Assembly (NCBI GenBank): GCA_020025075.1
Contig: JAHHSR010000048.1
Location: 1-11,947 of the forward strand
Direction of reading: 5' to 3'
Source: Pectinatus sp.
Lineage (GTDB): Bacteria > Bacillota > Negativicutes > Selenomonadales > Selenomonadaceae
DNA length: 11,947 bases
The translations under genes and the position numbers were made by a program. The notes under the pieces were generated by a model. It had not been told where the DNA came from. It ran no database searches and was given only the letters and a program-made list of their open reading frames with translations. Positions 7,206 to 11,947 of the stretch are shown piece by piece. Position 1 is the first letter of the stretch. Each line of letters opens with the position of its first letter.

Positions 7206-7901
7206 CTATTCTTTAGACATACCGGCTTCAACTAAAATCTGGCCATTTTCCTGCTCTATCCTAAAGATTTTAGCGCCAAACGGCAGTCGCTCCTTATTGA
7301 TAAGCAAAATATTTTCCATCTTGTTTAGCGTAATCCTGCCGAGGAAATTATTTTCAACATCCATACGCTGCGTTCTGAAATAGATATTACCGTCAGATGT
7401 ATATACCTGTCCGACCAAATGCGCAGAGATGGAATTCTCAAAAAGCGGTATTGAGGCATTGACATCTATTGCCTCTGGCGTAATATTAACCTTGACATTT
7501 TTGGCCTTGCTAATTTTTTTGGCAATCAGTTCCTGCAATTCGCTCTCATCGATTGTGCCGGAAAGCTGCAAATTACCAACCTTTTCAATTTTTAAATGCC
7601 CCGTTAAAAGTTCGGGCAGCGATATATGCAGGTCTTTGCCTTTTAAGGAGAGATTCCCTACTTGTACCTGGCCAAAATTAGCACCGGAAGCCGTGTAGTC
7701 AATCTCATCTAAACGCCCCGTCAAAATCATAAATGCTGGCTTTGTCTGCACGCTGCCTTCAACCTGCTGCGCCTTGACCGTACTTTGCAGATAATGACGC
7801 ACCAAAAATGAGGTGTAGCTAGGCAAGAACAAATTTGTCAAAACAGCCAGCACAATGATGATACCCGATACGATAATCAAGCCTTTACGCAAAATAATCA
7901 C
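7206..7901 (-). CDS. DUF2993 (LmeA-like) envelope protein
   Basis: A 231-residue protein with one N-terminal membrane segment (about 8-28, GLIIVSGIIIVLAVL and onward) and a soluble domain rich in beta strands outside the membrane. It resembles the DUF2993/LmeA family, of which mycobacterial LmeA binds phospholipid and affects lipomannan maturation. Features seen include alternating hydrophobic strands (LRL-type repeats such as VGNLSLKGKDLHISL at about 81-95) and a C-terminal NGQILVEAG stretch. The start is GTG 7901 with GGAG 4 nt upstream, which is close. It begins 13 nt after the prfB stop and ends 17 nt before the preferred DUF5693 start. Its position suggests help with lipid-linked intermediates of envelope polymers; this is inference. 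The family assignment is moderate because the sequence is divergent. Confidence 0.7.
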   Translation of the reverse strand: MIILRKGLIIVSGIIIVLAVLTNLFLPSYTSFLVRHYLQSTVKAQQVEGSVQTKPAFMILTGRLDEIDYTASGANFGQVQVGNLSLKGKDLHISLPELLTGHLKIEKVGNLQLSGTIDESELQELIAKKISKAKNVKVNITPEAIDVNASIPLFENSISAHLVGQVYTSDGNIYFRTQRMDVENNFLGRITLNKMENILLINKERLPFGAKIFRIEQENGQILVEAGMSKE

Positions 7902-7914
7902 TCAACTCCATCTA

Positions 7915-9022
7915 TTACAAATAACCATTTGCCTTCATTTTTAAATAGCCTTCGATAAATTGATTGAGCTTGCCATCCATTACGCCTTGCGTATCACTTG
8001 TTTCTATATTGGTACGATGGTCCTTAACCAGATTATAAGGGTGGAATACATATGACCTTATCTGGCTGCCCCATTCGATTTTTTGCTGCTCGCCTTCGAG
8101 CTTAGATAGCTCTTCTTCCTTTTTTTGCATCTCAAGCTCAAAAAGTTTGGCACGCAATAATTTAAGGCACTGCTCCTTATTTTGCAGCTGTGAGCGCTGC
8201 GTCTGGCACTGCACAACGACACCGGTAGGAAGATGCGTCATGCGCACTGCCGAGTCCGTCTTATTGATATGCTGACCGCCCGCACCGCTAGCGTGATAGG
8301 TATCGACGCGAACATCCGCCATATTGATGTCAACTTCAACATTATCATCAATTTCCGGCATTACGTCGCAAGCCGAAAAAGAGGTATGCCGCCGTGAATT
8401 GGCATCAAAGGGCGAGATGCGTACGAGCCTGTGCACGCCCTTTTCCGACTTTAAATAGCCGTAGGCATTATGGCCTTTAATCAAAAGCGTAGCTGATTTC
8501 ACCCCTGCCTCATCGCCGGGCAGAAGGTCTGCCGTCTCGACAGTGAACCCATTTATTTCAGCCCAGCGCCCATACATGCGAAGCAGCATCTGCGTCCAAT
8601 CCTGCGCTTCCGTACCGCCCGCACCGGCGTGCAATGTCAAGATGGCATTATTGGCATCATATGGCTCAGAAAGGAGAATTTCAAGCTCGAGCTTTTCCAT
8701 TTCCTCGCTCAGCGCCTCTATTTCCGTCTCCACTTCAGAGCAGACGCTCTCGTCTTTATCTTCCATGCCCAATTCCCAGAGCATCTTTAAATCATCATAT
8801 TTTTGCATGAGCCCATTATAGCGCTCAACGGTTTCTTTGAGCGCATTGAGTTCGGTCGATATCTTTTGCGCTTGCGCCGTATCATCCCAAAAAGCAGGCT
8901 CACCCATTTTATATTCTAATTCTTCAATTTTTACCTTTTTATCAGCGACTTCAAAGTGAAGCCCCCATTTCCTCTAATTTTTTTCCAATATTGCTGATTG
9001 TCGTACGCAAATCTTCCAGCAT
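7915..9022 (-). CDS. prfB: Peptide chain release factor 2, programmed +1 frameshift
   Basis: RF2 recognises UGA and UAA stop codons and triggers peptide release on the ribosome. The gene is read as two frames: 23 codons from ATG 9022 to CTT followed by an in-frame TGA (8953-8951), then after a +1 shift 345 codons to 7915, 368 residues in all. The joined protein has the stop-recognition motif SPF at about 203-205 and the catalytic GGQ at about 248-250, close to the E. coli positions. AGGAAG (9036-9031) lies 8 nt before the ATG. An annotation starting at the internal ATG 8907 would lose 38 residues. RF2 scarcity at the UGA favours the shift, giving autoregulation. It lies 21 nt after secA and 13 nt before the DUF2993 gene, within the same operon. 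Confidence 0.95.
8951..8967 (-). promoter_or_regulatory. RF2 programmed frameshift site
   Basis: The slip codon CTT (8956-8954) is followed by TGA (8953-8951), the canonical CUU-UGA shift site. An internal Shine-Dalgarno-like GGGGG (8966-8962) lies 5 nt upstream of CTT. In E. coli the comparable G-run is 3 nt from CTT. The base after the TGA is A rather than the C seen in E. coli. Confidence 0.9.
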
Positions 9023-9043
9023 TATTTTCACTTCCTAACTTTT

Positions 9044-11569
9044 TTATTTATTGCGGCCACAGCAATTTTTATATTTCTTGCCGCTGCCGCACGGACACGG
9101 GTCATTGCGCCCGACACTTTCCTTTTTGACGATTGGCTTTTTCTTCGCCGGCTCCGCCGATTCACCGCCATGAGAAGTTGTAGCATTTTTCAGCGGGTCT
9201 TCACGCGGTTCTTCTTCCGTGATGATATTGACGCGATACATGAGCTTTACTACTTCCTCTTGGATGCTGTTAATCATCGCCTGGAACATATCATATGCCT
9301 CAATTTTGTATTCAACGAGCGGATTGCGCTGACCATATGCTCTAAGCCCAATGCCTTCGCGCAAGAGGTCCATTTCGTCTAAATGTTCCATCCACTTATT
9401 GTCAACCACTTTGAGCATGACAATGCGCTCTAATTCACGCATATTGTCTTCGCCAAAGAGCTTTTCGCGTGCCTTATACATTTCATCGGCCAGGGCATAA
9501 AGATTTTCCTTGAGCTCGTCACGGCTCATCTTTTCAATATCTTCGCGCGTATATTTGCCTTCTGGCGCATAGATTTCTTCTACTTCTTTTAAGAGAGATT
9601 CAATATCCCACTCTTCTGGATAGACCTTTTCATTGGCATAGCGGTCCATAATGCCATCGATGAGGTCGCGCGTCATCTGCTGAACATTATCGCGCAAATT
9701 ATCGCCCGTCAACACCTTGCGGCGCTGACTATAAATGACTTCGCGCTGCTGGTTCATGACATCGTCATAGTCAAGAACATGCTTTCTAATATCGAAATTG
9801 CGCGCTTCCACTTTCTTTTGCGCCTTTTCGATAGAGCGCGTAATGAGCTTATGCTCTATCGGGTCATCTTCACCCATCCCCAGCTTATTCATGATATTGG
9901 CGATGTTATCAGAGCCAAAAAGGCGCATCAAATCATCTTCCAAAGAAAGATAAAAACGCGAGGTGCCCGGGTCGCCTTGACGGCCGGCACGGCCGCGCAA
10001 CTGATTATCAATACGGCGTGATTCATGACGCTCTGTGCCGATAATATGGAGCCCCCCGATTTTCTTTACTTCATCAGGTAAAGAAATATCTGTGCCGCGG
10101 CCGGCCATATTGGTTGCAATTGTTACAGCGCCAAGCTGACCTGCATTGGCAACTATTTCTGCTTCTTTTTCATGATATTTAGCATTTAAGACGTTATGCG
10201 GTATTTTCTTTTTCTTTAATGCTGCACTGATTTCTTCTGACTGGACAATTGAAGTCGTGCCGACCAGGACGGGCTTTTGCGCCTTATGGTACTCATCAAT
10301 GGCGTTGACAACTGCCTTCAACTTGGCTCGCTTCGTCTTATAAATGACATCGGGATAGTCAATGCGCTGAATCGGTTTATTGGTCGGAATGACAACGACA
10401 GGCAGTTTGTATATTTTCTGAAATTCGCTTTCTTCCGTCTTAGCCGTACCCGTCATGCCGGCAAGCTTGTCGTACATTCTAAAATAATTTTGGAATGTGA
10501 CGGTTGCAAGAGTCTGCGACTCGCGCTGAATCTTAACATTTTCTTTCGCTTCAATCGCCTGATGCAGCCCATCCGAATAACGGCGTCCAAACATGAGACG
10601 ACCTGTAAATTCATCGACAATGACAATTTCGCCGTCACGGATAACGTAATCGCGGTCAAGCTTCATAAGTGCCTTCGCGCGCAGAGCCTGCGTAAAGCAA
10701 TGCGACATTTCAATATTGGCCGGGTCATAGAGGTTTTCTATATTGAGAGCTTTTTCAACCTTCTTTACCGCTTCTTCTGAAGGCGAGACAGTCTTTTCCT
10801 TTTCATTAATAGTAAAATCTTCGCCTTCTTTTAATGGCTCAACAGCATGTGCCATTATCGCATACATTCCCGTCGATTTCGTGCCCGGACCGGAAATAAT
10901 AAGTGGGGTACGCGCTTCATCAATGAGAACGCTATCGACTTCGTCGATAATTGCATAATGCAAATCACGCTGTACCATCTGGTCTTTTTCAATGACCATG
11001 TTATCGCGCAGATAGTCAAAGCCGAATTCATTATTCGTACCAAAGGTGACATCGCAATTGTAGGCAAATTTGCGCTCAGCAAAGTCCATGTCGTGTGCCA
11101 CACGTCCTACTGAAAGGCCAAGCGTTTCATACAATTTGCCCATCCATTCACTATCGCGCTTAGTCAAATAGTCATTAACCGTAATCATATGGACGCCCTT
11201 ACGGCTCAGAGCATTTAGATAAACCGGACAAGTAGCCACAAGCGTCTTGCCTTCACCAGTTTTCATTTCGGCTATCTTGCCTTCATGCAGGCAAATGCCG
11301 CCAATGAGCTGCACATCAAAATGGCGCATACCCAAGGTACGACGCGAAGCTTCGCGTACAACGGCAAATGCTTCCGGCAAAATCGAATCCAGGCTCTCGC
11401 CATTATCAATCCTTTCGCGGAAATCATTCGTGCTCAAATAAAGCTTGACATCACTAAGTTTCCTGTAATTTGGTTCCAACGAATTTATTTTCTCGACGAT
11501 ACCACGCATTCTTTTAATTTCTTTTTCGTTATTATCGCCAAGTAATGATTTTAAAAAACCAAACAACAA
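9044..11569 (-). CDS. secA: Protein translocase subunit SecA
   Basis: The ATPase motor that drives preproteins through the SecYEG channel, working in the cytoplasm and at the inner face of the membrane. Numbering from TTG 11569 (841 residues): Walker A MKTGEGKT (about 102-109), DEVD box (about 209-212) followed by SVLIDEARTPLI, the helicase-like motif region with TNMAGRGTDI, and QLRGRAGRQGDPG. The last 20 residues form a SEC-C zinc motif, CPCGSGKKYKNCC, with a fourth ligand Cys where many SecA proteins have His. The start is TTG 11569 or the next TTG 11566, because GAGG (11578-11575) lies 5 or 8 nt upstream; GTG 11575 lies within that Shine-Dalgarno. First gene of the presumed secA-prfB-DUF2993-DUF5693-csaB operon, with its own promoter at 11644-11672. 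Confidence 0.96.
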   Translation of the reverse strand: MLFGFLKSLLGDNNEKEIKRMRGIVEKINSLEPNYRKLSDVKLYLSTNDFRERIDNGESLDSILPEAFAVVREASRRTLGMRHFDVQLIGGICLHEGKIAEMKTGEGKTLVATCPVYLNALSRKGVHMITVNDYLTKRDSEWMGKLYETLGLSVGRVAHDMDFAERKFAYNCDVTFGTNNEFGFDYLRDNMVIEKDQMVQRDLHYAIIDEVDSVLIDEARTPLIISGPGTKSTGMYAIMAHAVEPLKEGEDFTINEKEKTVSPSEEAVKKVEKALNIENLYDPANIEMSHCFTQALRAKALMKLDRDYVIRDGEIVIVDEFTGRLMFGRRYSDGLHQAIEAKENVKIQRESQTLATVTFQNYFRMYDKLAGMTGTAKTEESEFQKIYKLPVVVIPTNKPIQRIDYPDVIYKTKRAKLKAVVNAIDEYHKAQKPVLVGTTSIVQSEEISAALKKKKIPHNVLNAKYHEKEAEIVANAGQLGAVTIATNMAGRGTDISLPDEVKKIGGLHIIGTERHESRRIDNQLRGRAGRQGDPGTSRFYLSLEDDLMRLFGSDNIANIMNKLGMGEDDPIEHKLITRSIEKAQKKVEARNFDIRKHVLDYDDVMNQQREVIYSQRRKVLTGDNLRDNVQQMTRDLIDGIMDRYANEKVYPEEWDIESLLKEVEEIYAPEGKYTREDIEKMSRDELKENLYALADEMYKAREKLFGEDNMRELERIVMLKVVDNKWMEHLDEMDLLREGIGLRAYGQRNPLVEYKIEAYDMFQAMINSIQEEVVKLMYRVNIITEEEPREDPLKNATTSHGGESAEPAKKKPIVKKESVGRNDPCPCGSGKKYKNCCGRNK

Positions 11570-11599
11570 ATTCACCTCTCATATTTAAAAGCCGTATAA

Positions 11600-11621
11600 C
11601 TAAAATTCATACCAATTTTAG
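11600..11621 (-). promoter_or_regulatory. Hairpin in the secA leader
   Basis: CTAAAATT (11600-11607) and AATTTTAG (11614-11621) form a perfect 8-bp inverted repeat with a 6-nt loop. It lies in the approximately 68-nt secA leader, about 20 nt before the Shine-Dalgarno. Only two G/C pairs, so stability is low. No SecM-like upstream reading frame is evident. Confidence 0.35.
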
Positions 11622-11643
11622 ATACAAAAATAGACTATATAGA

Positions 11644-11672
11644 ATAATATCAAACAATCAAAGAGAAGTCAA
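11644..11672 (-). promoter_or_regulatory. secA operon promoter
   Basis: TTGACT (-35, complement of 11667-11672) and TATTAT (-10, complement of 11644-11649) are separated by exactly 17 nt. Each differs from consensus at one position. Transcription would start near 11637 and read secA and the genes after it. Confidence 0.8.
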
Positions 11673-11822
11673 AGCTAAGGCCATCTTTCTTTCAAATTAA
11701 CACCAGCAATTTTTCAAAAAATTTATTTCACCGGCAAAAGGGAAAATACGCCCTTTACTGTGTCAAAAATTTTATCTTATTATTGGTAAGAAAAATATTA
11801 TAAAATTTTTTCAAAAAATGTA
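11673..11822. other. AT-rich divergent spacer between secA and tRNA-Gly
   Basis: Part of the 325-nt gene-free stretch 11570-11894. No credible coding frame is seen. A 6-bp inverted repeat AAAGGG/CCCTTT (11737-11742 and 11751-11756) has no good T-run. The right part (about 11789-11822) is dense in A and T tracts directly upstream of the tRNA promoter and resembles an UP element that contacts the RNA polymerase alpha subunits. Confidence 0.5.
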
Positions 11823-11851
11823 TTGACATTTTCATTCACTAGCCGTATAAT
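11823..11851 (+). promoter_or_regulatory. Full-consensus promoter of tRNA-Gly
   Basis: A perfect TTGACA (11823-11828) and a perfect TATAAT (11846-11851) are separated by 17 nt. Preceding A/T tracts add a likely UP element. Such a promoter suits a stable-RNA gene. Transcription would begin near 11858, about 37 nt before the mature tRNA. The leader holds GCAACA (11865-11870) and TGTTGC (11881-11886), an inverted repeat that could be removed during processing. Confidence 0.9.
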
Positions 11852-11894
11852 TATTTACGTTGCCGCAACAAAGAACAATGTGTTGCAGCGAAAT

Positions 11895-11947
11895 GCGGAA
11901 ATAGCTCAGTGGTAGAGCACCACCTTGCCAAGGTGGGGGTCGCGAGT
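11895..11947 (+). tRNA. tRNA-Gly (anticodon GCC), 3' end cut by window
   Basis: The 5' acceptor strand GCGGAAA (11895-11901), D stem GCTC/GAGC, anticodon stem CCACC/GGTGG around loop TTGCCAA, and the start of the T arm GCGAG-T are all visible. Anticodon GCC is at 11927-11929. The T loop, the 3' acceptor strand and the discriminator base lie beyond the window. It decodes GGC and GGU glycine codons. Confidence 0.95.

Noticed and set aside
8907..8951. Internal ATG 8907 as the prfB start
   Set aside because: The upstream frame with ATG 9022, Shine-Dalgarno and a CTT-TGA shift site gives full-length RF2 with motifs at the expected positions.
10277..10780. Plus-strand open frame of 167 codons
   Set aside because: Antisense to the conserved core of secA, with no independent support.
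11590..11850. Ten-base AGCCGTATAA present at both 11590-11599 and 11841-11850
   Set aside because: The second copy is part of the tRNA promoter; the first has no matching -35 box. Likely chance in an AT-rich spacer.

Overview
The window looks like a piece of a low-to-moderate-GC Firmicute chromosome, most likely from the diderm class Negativicutes (Selenomonas/Phascolarctobacterium-like). This is inferred from the secA-prfB-DUF2993-DUF5693-csaB gene order, the SLH-anchoring gene csaB beside an LmeA-like envelope protein, Shine-Dalgarno sites with many TTG/GTG starts, and AT-rich spacers. I could not test the taxonomy by search.

Layout. All protein genes are on the minus strand, so the transcription order runs from right to left. 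At the right edge a tRNA-Gly(GCC) runs rightward off the window behind a full-consensus promoter, diverging from secA. Then come secA (SecA ATPase), prfB (release factor 2, with its programmed +1 frameshift), a DUF2993/LmeA-like lipoidal-envelope protein, a polytopic DUF5693 membrane protein and csaB (polysaccharide pyruvyl transferase). These five genes have gaps of about 5-21 nt or an 8-nt overlap and look like one operon driven by a good sigma-70 promoter at 11644-11672. Next, fba (class II fructose-bisphosphate aldolase) has its own promoter with an operator-like dyad and ends in a strong intrinsic terminator. guaA (GMP synthase) follows directly after that terminator and ends at a 36-bp perfect palindrome. 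The leftmost gene is an AT-rich radical SAM/SPASM gene that appears to be broken by frameshifts. It ends at an intrinsic terminator, beyond which lies a hairpin-rich stretch of 158 nt.

How the genes fit together. The secA operon joins protein export and translation termination to three envelope genes. The last three (DUF2993, DUF5693, csaB) probably act in building or pyruvylating a cell-wall polysaccharide that anchors SLH-domain proteins. fba and guaA are central metabolism. The radical SAM gene is the only part that looks accessory: its base composition differs and its reading frame is disrupted. No mobile element, CRISPR array or clearly new multi-gene system is visible. The most interesting leads are the reconstructed 11-bp deletion in the radical SAM gene, the paired hairpins with identical closing stems at the left end, the unusual spacing of the RF2 frameshift signal, and the uncharacterised DUF5693 protein coupled to csaB.
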